Notes under the pieces: generated by a model | What the model was told of the DNA's origin: nothing | Database searches by the model: none | Seen by the model: the letters and a program-made list of their open reading frames with translations, nothing else | Translations under genes and position numbers: made by a program | Shown here: positions 1 to 6,720 of the stretch, one piece after another | How positions within the stretch are numbered: the first letter of the stretch is position 1 | Layout of the letters: each line of letters starts with the position of its first letter | NCBI RefSeq assembly: GCF_918698085.1 | Contig: NZ_CAKKLP010000003.1 | Span: 326,774-390,773, forward strand | Reading direction: 5' to 3' | DNA: 64,000 nucleotides | Source: Chryseobacterium sp. Bi04 | Lineage (GTDB): Bacteria > Bacteroidota > Bacteroidia > Flavobacteriales > Weeksellaceae

Positions 1-2
1 AG

Positions 3-101
3 CCTGCAAAATGCAGAATCCAGGAAGTATATGGTGTTGAACATGCAAGAAAAGTAATCAAAGCTTCTCAGGCTGATTATGCAGAAAAATTCGGAGGATA
101 A
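3..101 (+). CDS. C-terminal end of an unidentified protein (partial)
   Basis: The window opens inside a reading frame that runs without a stop from base 3 to a TAA at 99-101, giving 32 residues that include VYGVEHARKVIKASQ and end AEKFGG. The residue mix (amphipathic, Lys/Ala/Glu) looks like real protein. A strong terminator follows 24 bases later, which supports a gene ending here. I do not recognise the family from this tail. A second open frame from base 1 ends at 55-57 and looks less protein-like. Confidence 0.5.
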   Translation, partial: PAKCRIQEVYGVEHARKVIKASQADYAEKFGG

Positions 102-124
102 AAATTCTCTTGATAAATATGTCT

Positions 125-160
125 AAAGGGATAAACAGTTTTCTGTTTATCCCTTTTATT
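125..160 (+). terminator. Rho-independent terminator after the partial gene
   Basis: A perfect 14-bp stem (125-138 with 143-156, arm AAAGGGATAAACAG) closes a TTTT loop and runs into a T-rich tail. It sits just downstream of the stop at 101. Confidence 0.85.
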
Positions 161-221
161 GTATATAAAATGTTTAAATTTTTTATCATTGGATACAATC
201 ATCAGAGATAAATATAAACTT

Positions 222-253
222 AAAAAAGCCCCCCAAAAATGGGAGGCAAAAAT
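222..253 (-). terminator. Terminator of the DUF1349 gene
   Basis: On the minus strand the arms GCCTCCCA and TGGGGGGC (one G-T pair) enclose TTTT and are followed by TTTTTT. It lies about 30 bases past the stop of the minus-strand gene at 284-931. Confidence 0.75.
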
Positions 254-283
254 TGACTGTATATTGAAGTGTAATTCAATCGG

Positions 284-931
284 TTATTTATTGTTTTCAA
301 GCCATTTCAGCCTCCGTTGATCCGGCAGATGCTTGACCCTGAAATTTTCAAATGTAGCCGTAAATCCCTCCCCATCGGGGCAGGCGGCCATTAAACCTAC
401 CATTACAGGCGTGTTATCCTGAAGTGGCGCATTCCGCATCATACTATAGTTTTTGTCATCAAAAGAATAAAATATTTCAACGGCATCCAGTCTTCTTACA
501 GCTTTTATCCAAATTGCTGAAGGAATGTTGTCTAAAGTAATGACACTCCAGTCACTTTTATCATGGGTGACAACAGTACTTAGATTGTATTTTCCGTCCA
601 CAAACTCTACACCGGCTTTGATGTAATGATCTTTATCGGTCCGCAGCATAAGACCCATTTGATCAAATCTTGCTTTATAATTACCTGTTATTTTTACTTT
701 GGCTTCAAATTCACCTCCATAAAGGCTATAGTAAAATGGAGCATCATCTACTGTAAACCCATAATGTGAAACCCTCCAATAATCACTTTGCGGCGTAACA
801 AACATAGATATGCTGTTGTTTTTGATCTCCCATTTTTCGGGTTCATTAAACCAGGTCATTTTCTCTAAGGTCTGAGCCGAAATCTTTTGGATCAGAAATA
901 ACGCACATAAACCTAATATCAATCTCTTCAT
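284..931 (-). CDS. Secreted DUF1349 domain protein
   Basis: A 215-residue protein with an N-terminal signal peptide (MKRLILGLCALFLIQKISAQ, cleavage near residue 19-20), so it should be periplasmic or secreted. The rest matches the DUF1349 fold, a concanavalin-like beta-sandwich: the run WFNEPEKWEI near residue 27 and the segment GLMLRTDKDHYIKAGVEF around residues 93-110 are typical. Members are often annotated 'regulation of enolase 1'-like and are thought to bind carbohydrate, but no reaction is established. Start is the ATG at 929-931, directly followed by the signal peptide. It is divergent from the LuxR-type gene at 1020 and has its own terminator, so it is probably a single-gene unit. 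Confidence 0.85.
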   Translation of the reverse strand: MKRLILGLCALFLIQKISAQTLEKMTWFNEPEKWEIKNNSISMFVTPQSDYWRVSHYGFTVDDAPFYYSLYGGEFEAKVKITGNYKARFDQMGLMLRTDKDHYIKAGVEFVDGKYNLSTVVTHDKSDWSVITLDNIPSAIWIKAVRRLDAVEIFYSFDDKNYSMMRNAPLQDNTPVMVGLMAACPDGEGFTATFENFRVKHLPDQRRLKWLENNK

Positions 932-1019
932 TTTCTTTTTGATAAGTTCTAAGGGTAAATTATTATTTTAGCAAAAGTATAAGTAAAGAAGTTTCATATC
1001 AATACTGAAAAATAACCAT

Positions 1020-1757
1020 ATGAAGATCCGGGAACAATTAAGTGATAAGCTGCTGGATAAGACCTCAAAGAAATGTTTGCTGGACATTGAGATCTATAAG
1101 CAAAGAACACAAATGTATTCGCAGATGGAAGGCGCAATAGGGGTGCTAAGCGATATGCAGGCTGATAAAAGTTATATTTATAAATCAAAAGCCGCTTTAG
1201 AATTGGGAATAAATTTTACTACGGAGTCTGTGGAAATCGATTCCATTTGGGAAGAAGAGATGCTGAAGAAGATACATCCTGATGACAGGCTTAAAAAATA
1301 TATCCATGAGCTTCGGTTTTTTAATTTTCTTGATTCAATGGAACCCGGATTTCGTTCGGACTATGCTGTTTTGTCAAACATCAGAATGAAAGATAAAAAT
1401 GAAAAATACAAAGCCGTAAAACACCGTATGTTTTATATATATTCACCGGATAATGGGAAATTAAGATTTGCGCTTTGCCTTTATAATATTGCTTTGAAAC
1501 AGTCTTTAATTCCTGAATTTATGATTGTTAATACTGTAAAAGGGGAAATTCTTGTAAAAGACAAACTGGATTATAAAAATATACTGACTCACAGGGAACT
1601 GGAAGTTTTAAAATATGTGGGAGAAGGATATGGCAGTAAACAAATTGCAGATTTACTTTCCATTAGTGTAAATACAGTCAGCAGACATCGTCAGAATATC
1701 CTTGAAAAGCTAAAAGTGAATAATTCTACCCAAGCTTTTAAAGACAGCTTTTATTAA
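1020..1757 (+). CDS. LuxR-family transcriptional regulator
   Basis: A 245-residue cytoplasmic protein. The C-terminal 60 residues hold a clear LuxR/FixJ-type helix-turn-helix: LTHRELEVLKYVGEGYGSKQ followed by IADLLSISVNTVSRHRQNILEKL. The N-terminal 170 residues carry no phosphoacceptor receiver motif and look like a PAS-like sensor module, as in many flavobacterial regulators of this size. The ligand or signal cannot be read from the sequence. It is divergent from the DUF1349 gene with 88 bases between them and is followed after 88 bases by a second regulator. Whether it controls either neighbour is unknown. Confidence 0.85.
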   Translation: MKIREQLSDKLLDKTSKKCLLDIEIYKQRTQMYSQMEGAIGVLSDMQADKSYIYKSKAALELGINFTTESVEIDSIWEEEMLKKIHPDDRLKKYIHELRFFNFLDSMEPGFRSDYAVLSNIRMKDKNEKYKAVKHRMFYIYSPDNGKLRFALCLYNIALKQSLIPEFMIVNTVKGEILVKDKLDYKNILTHRELEVLKYVGEGYGSKQIADLLSISVNTVSRHRQNILEKLKVNNSTQAFKDSFY

Positions 1758-1845
1758 ATATATATTCTTAAAATCCGAAAAGTTCACCATATTGTTTTAT
1801 TTCTTATTTTTAAATTTATAATCTTAATTAATTTAAAAATAACAA

Positions 1846-2205
1846 ATGATGAAAAGAAGTGAAGAAATTACGAGTCAGTATTTTGACTTTTTAGATAAAC
1901 ATGTCAGGGATGTAATTTCCGGCAATGTTCCTGAATTTATGGAGCTGAATAAAATTGCAGGAAAACTTGCTATTTCACATACACACCTTACGGATACTCT
2001 TAAAAAAGAAACAGGGAAACATCCATGCTATTTTTATGATGAAAAAATTATTGATGAGGCCAAGCTTATGTTGACTACCTCAAAGAAGTCTGTCGCAGAG
2101 ATTGCCCGTATTTTTACTTATGACCCCTCCAATTTTTCTAAATTCTTTAAAAAGATGACAGGTGAAACCCCCGGTAATTTTAGAGAATTTAATAAAAAAG
2201 AATAG
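1846..2205 (+). CDS. AraC-family DNA-binding protein (domain only)
   Basis: A 119-residue protein consisting almost only of an AraC-type DNA-binding domain with two helix-turn-helix units. The first is near residues 40-60 (LNKIAGKLAISHTHLTDTLKK); the second is near 85-113, with the family signature SVAEIARIFTYDPSNFSKFF followed by KKMTGETPGNFR. There is no separate ligand-binding domain, so it may depend on another protein or on expression level for its signal. Two ATG codons stand side by side at 1846 and 1849; either could start translation. Target genes are unknown. Confidence 0.85.
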   Translation: MMKRSEEITSQYFDFLDKHVRDVISGNVPEFMELNKIAGKLAISHTHLTDTLKKETGKHPCYFYDEKIIDEAKLMLTTSKKSVAEIARIFTYDPSNFSKFFKKMTGETPGNFREFNKKE

Positions 2206-2350
2206 TTTGTTTGAATACAGGGTCCGTTTTTTAAGTGTTTTTGTATCTTAACTTCTCTATAATGTGAGTTAAATATATTGGAATTATATAACAAATAACA
2301 TTTTAATAAATACTCAGAAGATCACATAAAAAAATAATGTTGTATAAATG

Positions 2351-2380
2351 AGATAGTTGCAAATAACAACTATCTTTTTT
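2351..2380 (+). terminator. Terminator in the gap before the oxoamine synthase
   Basis: A perfect 9-bp stem, AGATAGTTG (2351-2359) with CAACTATCT (2367-2375), then TTTTT. It lies about 145 bases past the AraC-type gene. The rest of the 2206-2633 gap is AT-rich and I see no gene in it. Confidence 0.75.
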
Positions 2381-2583
2381 GCTATTTATTTATTGATATT
2401 GCTTTATCATTCTCTTTTTTTTGTTAAATTTAGATTAGAAAAATTTATTGAATTAATTTAGAACAAAATATGCTAAGTGTCATGAAAACAGAAGCAATTT
2501 TGCCTCTATGAAAATAAGAATAAACTGCTCTGTATTAATAATATTTTAATACCATACAGAAGCTGTGTAATCTTATATAATTA

Positions 2584-2591
2584 TATATTTG
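2584..2591 (+). promoter_or_regulatory. Candidate -7 box for the oxoamine synthase
   Basis: TATATTTG fits the flavobacterial TAnnTTTG consensus and lies 43 bases before the ATG at 2634. I found no convincing -33 TTTG at the right distance, so the assignment is provisional. Confidence 0.45.
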
Positions 2592-2633
2592 CTTCTTTAA
2601 GTCACAAACACAAACACACAAACAACATTAAGG

Positions 2634-3890
2634 ATGAGTATTGATTTTACAACGGCAACTTTTAAAGATTTTGAAAATATTCCGGATTACGATATTGCTC
2701 AAAGAGCGGAATATTTTTACGAATTCCTGGACCATATGAAATCCAGAGGGCATATGAACTACAGGCTGAAAAATACCTCAGGAACCAATGCAACATTGAA
2801 TATTGATATTGCAGATCACAATAAGGAATATGTAAGTTTCGTTTCCAGTGATTATTTAGGATTTACGCAGCATCCAAAAGTAAAACAGGCTGCTATTGAA
2901 GGAATTGAGAAATATGGAACCGGAACAGGAGCATCACCCCTTATCGGTGGACATTTTGATTATCATAATGCTATAGAAAAAAAAATTGCCGGCTTTTTTG
3001 GAAGAAGTGAAGAAGAAGTAATATTGTTTACTACAGGCTATGCTGCTAACAGTGCTACTTTGCAGATTTTAATGCAGAAAGAAGATATTGCTATTTTAGA
3101 TATGGGTGTACACGCCAGTGTGCATGAAGGATGTGCTTTTACAAATAAAAAAACATTTCCCCACAATAATTTAGAAGCTTTGGAACATATTTTGAAGATA
3201 TCTGAAAATACGTACCGTACAAAGCTTGTTATAGTGGATGGAGTATACTCTCAGGAAGGAGATACTTCACGTGCTAAAGAAATATATGATCTTGTGAAAA
3301 AATATAATGCCTATCTCATGGTAGATGACGCACATGGTGTCGGAGTTATGGGAAAAACCGGAAGAGGAGCCCTTGAAGATGACGGTTTATTGGATAAGGT
3401 AGATTTTATAACAGGAACATCGAGTAAAACGTTTGGTAACCTGGGAGGGTATGTTATTGCGAATAAAAAAATAACATCATTCCTTAAGTTCCAGTCTCGT
3501 CAGCACATTTTCTCCGTAACAGCACCCCCTTCTTCCTTCGGAATTTTGAAAGCAATTGATTTAATTGATGAAGAACCATTCTGGAAGGATAAACTGTGGA
3601 ATAATATTAATTATTTTAAAAATGGACTTAATGATCTGGGGTTGGATACAGGAATCACCTGCTCAGCCATTATTCCGGTAAAAATAGGGGATCAGAGTAA
3701 AATGTGGGATATTGGCAGAATATTGCTTGAAGAAGGAGTGTATACAAACCCTATTATGTATCCTGCTGTAGCCAGAAAAGATGCCCGTATCAGAATGACT
3801 GTAACGGCGCGACACGAAAAAGAGCATCTTGACAAAACATTGAATGTCTTTGATAATATTAATAAAAAATTGCATATTGCGAAAAAATAA
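2634..3890 (+). CDS. Alpha-oxoamine synthase (serine palmitoyltransferase / cysteate acyltransferase type)
   Basis: A 418-residue PLP enzyme of the alpha-oxoamine synthase family, which condenses an amino acid with an acyl-CoA or acyl-ACP and releases CO2. The family motifs are intact: SSDYLGF near 71, GTGTGASPLIGG near 95-106, the DDAHG aspartate/histidine pair at 231-235, and the Schiff-base lysine K265 in TGTSSKTFG. An N-terminal extension of about 60 residues before the core is more like serine palmitoyltransferase and the capnine cysteate acyltransferases than like BioF or Kbl; no biotin genes are nearby. Chryseobacterium species make sulfobacins (sulfonolipids), so a lipid role is likely but the amino-acid substrate is undecided. 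A TetR gene follows after 6 bases, probably co-transcribed. Confidence 0.85.
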   Translation: MSIDFTTATFKDFENIPDYDIAQRAEYFYEFLDHMKSRGHMNYRLKNTSGTNATLNIDIADHNKEYVSFVSSDYLGFTQHPKVKQAAIEGIEKYGTGTGASPLIGGHFDYHNAIEKKIAGFFGRSEEEVILFTTGYAANSATLQILMQKEDIAILDMGVHASVHEGCAFTNKKTFPHNNLEALEHILKISENTYRTKLVIVDGVYSQEGDTSRAKEIYDLVKKYNAYLMVDDAHGVGVMGKTGRGALEDDGLLDKVDFITGTSSKTFGNLGGYVIANKKITSFLKFQSRQHIFSVTAPPSSFGILKAIDLIDEEPFWKDKLWNNINYFKNGLNDLGLDTGITCSAIIPVKIGDQSKMWDIGRILLEEGVYTNPIMYPAVARKDARIRMTVTARHEKEHLDKTLNVFDNINKKLHIAKK

Positions 3891-3896
3891 TAAGTT

Positions 3897-4529
3897 ATGC
3901 CTAGAAAAGTAGTGCAAGGCCCCATTAGGGACAAAGAAAAAACAAAACAAAAACTGCTTGCAGCAGTTGGGAAAATTTTGAGAGTAAAAGGCTATTCAGG
4001 TCTGAAAGTAAGTAAAATTGCAGCAGTAGCCGGATTTGATAAAAAACTTATCTATGAGTACTTTGGAAGTACCGATAAGCTTATTGACGAGTATATAAAA
4101 TCTCAGGATTACTGGACTAAGTTTAGCCCGAATATAGAAGAAGAAGTACAGATTGGAAAAGGTAAAGAAGCTTTAACTCAGGGAATTCTTACGCAGTTTG
4201 AAAGCCTTAAGAAAAATAAGGAACTTCAAAAGATTATTCTTTGGGAGCTTTCTGAAAGTAAACCTATCCTTAAAAATATCTTAAAGCAAAGAGAAGAAGT
4301 AGGGGCTAATTTATTTGAAAATGTAACAGACCCATATTTTGGAGAAAATGCAACAAGCATAAGAGCAATGCTGGCTTTAGTGGTAGCAGGAGTTTATTAC
4401 CTAAACCTATTTCCTGCCTATAACGGAACCGAATTCTGCGGTATTGATATGAGGACTGAAGAAGGAAGAGGAGAAGTTGAAAAAGTGATTGTTGAGATTA
4501 TCGATCATTTTTACAAAATCAAAAAATGA
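3897..4529 (+). CDS. TetR/AcrR-family transcriptional regulator
   Basis: A 210-residue regulator with an N-terminal TetR helix-turn-helix at about residues 15-65 (KILRVKGYSGLKVSKIAAVA then GFDKKLIYEYFGSTDKL). The C-terminal two thirds form the variable helical ligand domain. It starts 6 bases after the oxoamine synthase stop, so the two are probably one transcript. This suggests feedback on lipid synthesis, but no operator was identified and the link is only positional. Confidence 0.9.
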   Translation: MPRKVVQGPIRDKEKTKQKLLAAVGKILRVKGYSGLKVSKIAAVAGFDKKLIYEYFGSTDKLIDEYIKSQDYWTKFSPNIEEEVQIGKGKEALTQGILTQFESLKKNKELQKIILWELSESKPILKNILKQREEVGANLFENVTDPYFGENATSIRAMLALVVAGVYYLNLFPAYNGTEFCGIDMRTEEGRGEVEKVIVEIIDHFYKIKK

Positions 4530-4574
4530 TGACTAAAAGTTTTCCAATTTGATCAGAAATAAAATTTTGTAGAT

Positions 4575-4601
4575 AATTTGAAAACTTTTAATTTTCAAAT
4601 T
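4575..4601. repeat. AT-only hairpin between the TetR gene and dnaX
   Basis: AATTTGAAAA (4575-4584) pairs perfectly with TTTTCAAATT (4592-4601) around a 7-base loop. It could act as a weak terminator for the TetR transcript, but it has no G-C base and no U-tract, so it may be fortuitous. Confidence 0.4.
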
Positions 4602-4615
4602 AAAACTATATTCCT

Positions 4616-4623
4616 TATTTTTG
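4616..4623 (+). promoter_or_regulatory. -7 box just before dnaX
   Basis: TATTTTTG matches TAnnTTTG and ends 4 bases before the dnaX ATG at 4628. If used, transcription would start at or within a few bases of the start codon, giving a leaderless or nearly leaderless message. No -33 element is evident. Confidence 0.4.
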
Positions 4624-4627
4624 ACCA

Positions 4628-5713
4628 ATGGAAAATTTTATAGTATCTGCAAGAAAATATCGCCCCCAAGAGTTTGATACAGTTGTTGGGCAATCTCATA
4701 TTACGGATACTTTAGAACATGCAATTGAAGAGAGCCAGTTGGCCCAGGCTCTACTTTTTTGTGGACCTCGTGGTGTGGGTAAAACTACTTGTGCCAGAAT
4801 TCTGGCGAGAAAGATCAATGAAAAAGACGGCTCAGTCTCAGAAGATGGCTTTGCCTACAATATCTATGAGCTGGATGCTGCATCCAACAACTCTGTAGAT
4901 GATATCAGAGAACTTATTGATCAGGTACGTTTTGCCCCTCAGGTAGGAAAATATAAAGTGTATATCATTGACGAGGTACACATGCTGTCTTCTGCTGCTT
5001 TTAATGCTTTCCTTAAAACACTTGAAGAACCGCCGGCGCATGCTATTTTTATTTTGGCAACTACCGAAAAGCACAAGATAATTCCTACCATTTTATCGCG
5101 GTGTCAGATTTATGACTTCAAGAGAATTGTTATTGAAGATATCCAGAATCATCTAAGAAATATTGCTCAGAAAGAAAATATCCAGTATGAGGAAGATGCT
5201 CTTTATATGATTGCCCAGAAGGCCGATGGTGCTTTAAGAGATGCATTATCTATTTTTGACAGGCTCTCCACATTCTCTCAGAAGAATATTACATTGGCCA
5301 AGGCTGCTGAAGTTCTCAATATCTTAGATTATGACCAGTATCTGAATATCGCGGATCTGGCCAAAGAGAATAAAATCCCGGAAGCGCTATTCGCCTTTAA
5401 TGAGATAGTAAAAAAAGGTTTTGATCCTCATATTTTTATTGCAGGCTTAGGAAACCATTTCAGAGATCTTATGATGGCCCAGAATACGGCCACTTTAGAA
5501 CTCATTGAAGTAGGAGAGAAGACCAAGATCAAGTTTGTAGAACAGAGCCAGAAATGGAACGCCCAGCAATTGATTGACGCTGTTGAGATTTGTAACCACG
5601 CAGATATCAATTATAAAAATTCTAAAAACCCAAGACTTACGGTTGAAATTGCATTAATGCAGCTGGCTTCTCTGACAGCTAATTTAGGTGATACTAAAAA
5701 AAAAAGTTCTTAA
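4628..5713 (+). CDS. dnaX: DNA polymerase III gamma/tau, zero-frame (gamma) part
   Basis: Encodes the clamp-loader ATPase that loads the sliding clamp. The zero frame gives 361 residues. It starts MENFIVSARKYRPQEFDTVV, has the Walker A motif GPRGVGKTTCARI near residues 45-57, the Walker B/DEVH motif (YIIDEVHML) near 112-120 and the SRC sensor (LSRCQIYDF) near 157. The usual four-Cys zinc module between Walker A and B is shortened and its cysteines are not seen. The frame ends at TAA 5711-5713, right after a run of ten A (5696-5705). The family's C-terminal half continues in the -1 frame, so this product corresponds to the short gamma form. Confidence 0.92.
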   Translation: MENFIVSARKYRPQEFDTVVGQSHITDTLEHAIEESQLAQALLFCGPRGVGKTTCARILARKINEKDGSVSEDGFAYNIYELDAASNNSVDDIRELIDQVRFAPQVGKYKVYIIDEVHMLSSAAFNAFLKTLEEPPAHAIFILATTEKHKIIPTILSRCQIYDFKRIVIEDIQNHLRNIAQKENIQYEEDALYMIAQKADGALRDALSIFDRLSTFSQKNITLAKAAEVLNILDYDQYLNIADLAKENKIPEALFAFNEIVKKGFDPHIFIAGLGNHFRDLMMAQNTATLELIEVGEKTKIKFVEQSQKWNAQQLIDAVEICNHADINYKNSKNPRLTVEIALMQLASLTANLGDTKKKSS

Positions 5714-5738
5714 TACTGGCACCATTTCTCAGTGAGAA
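5686..5738 (+). promoter_or_regulatory. dnaX: Putative programmed -1 frameshift (or slippage) site in dnaX
   Basis: Ten A at 5696-5705 followed by G form a slippery run. Zero frame reads ACT AAA AAA AAA AGT TCT TAA; the -1 frame reads on as AAG TTC TTA ATA into a 207-codon extension. An AGGTG sequence lies 5 bases before the run, where E. coli dnaX has its stimulatory Shine-Dalgarno-like site. A small hairpin (TTCTC 5726-5730 with GAGAA 5734-5738) follows. E. coli (ribosomal frameshift) and Thermus (transcriptional slippage) both make two DnaX forms at A-rich runs. A sequencing error in the homopolymer is the alternative. Confidence 0.65.
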
Positions 5739-6327
5739 GCAGGAAGTAAAAATACCTGTAAAGGTTCCTGAGAAAAAAGAATTACCCGTACAGCCCGCAG
5801 TTCCACACCTTGATGCTGTTCAGGAAACTGTTATTCAGAAAACCAATAAACCTTTATCGAGACCAGGAGGTTCTTCAGGCTTCAGTATCAATTCTTTTCT
5901 GAATAAAGAAGAGAAAGAAGTGGTGGAAGAAACCGTAATCGTGAAAACTGAAAAACTTCCGCAAAATCATTTTACCGAGACAGACCTGCAAGCAGAATGG
6001 ACCCTTATGCTCAAACAGCTGCAGAGAAAAGACGGTTTTATCTTTAATGCCGTAAAAACCTTTAAACTGGTCAAGGAAGAAGAAAATAAAATCAAAGTTT
6101 TATACCCTTCAGATTCTGCTAAAGTGGAATTTGATAAAATAAGTGGAGAATTTTTCAATCATTTCAGAAGCAAAGTTCACAATCATTCTATTGTCATAGA
6201 ATACCAGCGGGACGTTGAAAATCTGAAGATTGAGGTGGTCACCAAAAGAAAAATATTTGAAAAATTTATAGAAAAAAATCCGCTTTTAAAAGATCTTGAT
6301 GATTTAATGAAGTTTGATTTGACATAA
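5701..6327 (+). CDS. dnaX: DnaX tau-specific C-terminal part, -1 frame
   Basis: This frame is open from the A10 run to the TAA at 6325-6327 and has no start codon of its own where it joins the gamma part. It begins with a Pro/Lys/Glu-rich linker (VPEKKELPVQPAVPHL) of the kind that tethers tau domains. It ends with a globular domain of about 115 residues containing LQAEWTLMLKQLQRK and FKLVKEEENKIKVLYPSD, as in flavobacterial tau proteins. Joined by a single -1 shift, the full protein is about 566 residues. The first internal ATG is at 5920, but independent translation from there would lose the linker. I read it as the tau extension, not as a separate gene. Confidence 0.75.
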   Translation, partial: KKFLILAPFLSEKQEVKIPVKVPEKKELPVQPAVPHLDAVQETVIQKTNKPLSRPGGSSGFSINSFLNKEEKEVVEETVIVKTEKLPQNHFTETDLQAEWTLMLKQLQRKDGFIFNAVKTFKLVKEEENKIKVLYPSDSAKVEFDKISGEFFNHFRSKVHNHSIVIEYQRDVENLKIEVVTKRKIFEKFIEKNPLLKDLDDLMKFDLT

Positions 6328-6341
6328 TTTTTATATATTTG
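6313..6341 (+). promoter_or_regulatory. Flavobacterial promoter of the aromatic leader and DAHP synthase
   Basis: TTTG (6313-6316), a 17-base spacer, then TATATTTG (6334-6341) match the full flavobacterial consensus. The site overlaps the end of dnaX. Transcription should start near 6348, leaving a 5' leader of roughly 370 bases before the ATG at 6721. A second -7-like box, TAATTTTG, lies at 6347-6354. Confidence 0.7.
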
Positions 6342-6424
6342 TGAAATAATTTTGTGAAAAATAATTTTTTGACAAAAGCAAATACTAACAAGAAACGATA
6401 AAACAAGACATTTCCAGAACAAAA

Positions 6425-6553
6425 ATGGAAAATTTATTGACAACATATCTGTCTTATTTTACACCCGCTAATTATTTTAGCGGTTATTTTAGCTTTTCTT
6501 CTTCTTATTATAGAAATTTCAGAACCTATTACCGATTTTACTGGTACTACTAA
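6425..6553 (+). CDS. Aromatic-rich leader peptide (42 aa), candidate attenuator
   Basis: A short ORF with ATG at 6425 and TAA at 6551-6553. Of 42 residues, 18 are aromatic: 11 Tyr, 6 Phe and 1 Trp. They occur in pairs (YF at 11-12, 17-18 and 21-22; YY at 28-29 and 35-36) and end in the run RFYWYY at 37-42. The ORF lies between a consensus promoter (6313-6341) and the gene for the first committed enzyme of aromatic synthesis (6721). This is the layout of a translation-coupled leader peptide, as in the pheA, pheST and trp attenuators of proteobacteria. Ribosome stalling at Tyr/Phe codons would sense aromatic supply. The protein itself is probably not functional. Confidence 0.75.
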   Translation: MENLLTTYLSYFTPANYFSGYFSFSSSYYRNFRTYYRFYWYY

Positions 6554-6575
6554 CTGAATTTCTTTCCAAAAAATA

Positions 6576-6605
6576 CAGGAGGAGTGAAGCCCTTTTATTC
6601 TCCTG
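6576..6605 (+). promoter_or_regulatory. Inverted repeat after the leader peptide
   Basis: CAGGAG(GA) at 6576-6583 pairs with (TT)CTCCTG at 6598-6605. A second register, AGGAG 6580-6584 with CTCCT 6600-6604, competes with it. It begins 23 bases past the leader stop, so it could be part of an attenuator. It lacks a classical U-tract; the nearest is CATTTTTT at 6631-6638. The switching structure therefore cannot be assigned by eye. Confidence 0.45.
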
Positions 6606-6720
6606 ATTCCTTTAAAAAAAATTTGAACGGCATTTTTTGAAAAGAATTATAAAGTAAATTTATAATGAAAGGGCCGTGCTGTGAACTTTAGAATAAATAA
6701 CAAAACAATAAATTTAGAAT

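Noticed and set aside
3663..3950. Minus-strand ORFs over the end of the oxoamine synthase gene
   Set aside because: They are shadows of a well-supported plus-strand gene, with no protein-like features.
4628..6327. dnaX as a pseudogene broken by a frameshift
   Set aside because: The break lies exactly at an A10 run where dnaX genes elsewhere make two products, and both parts look intact, so a programmed event is more likely.
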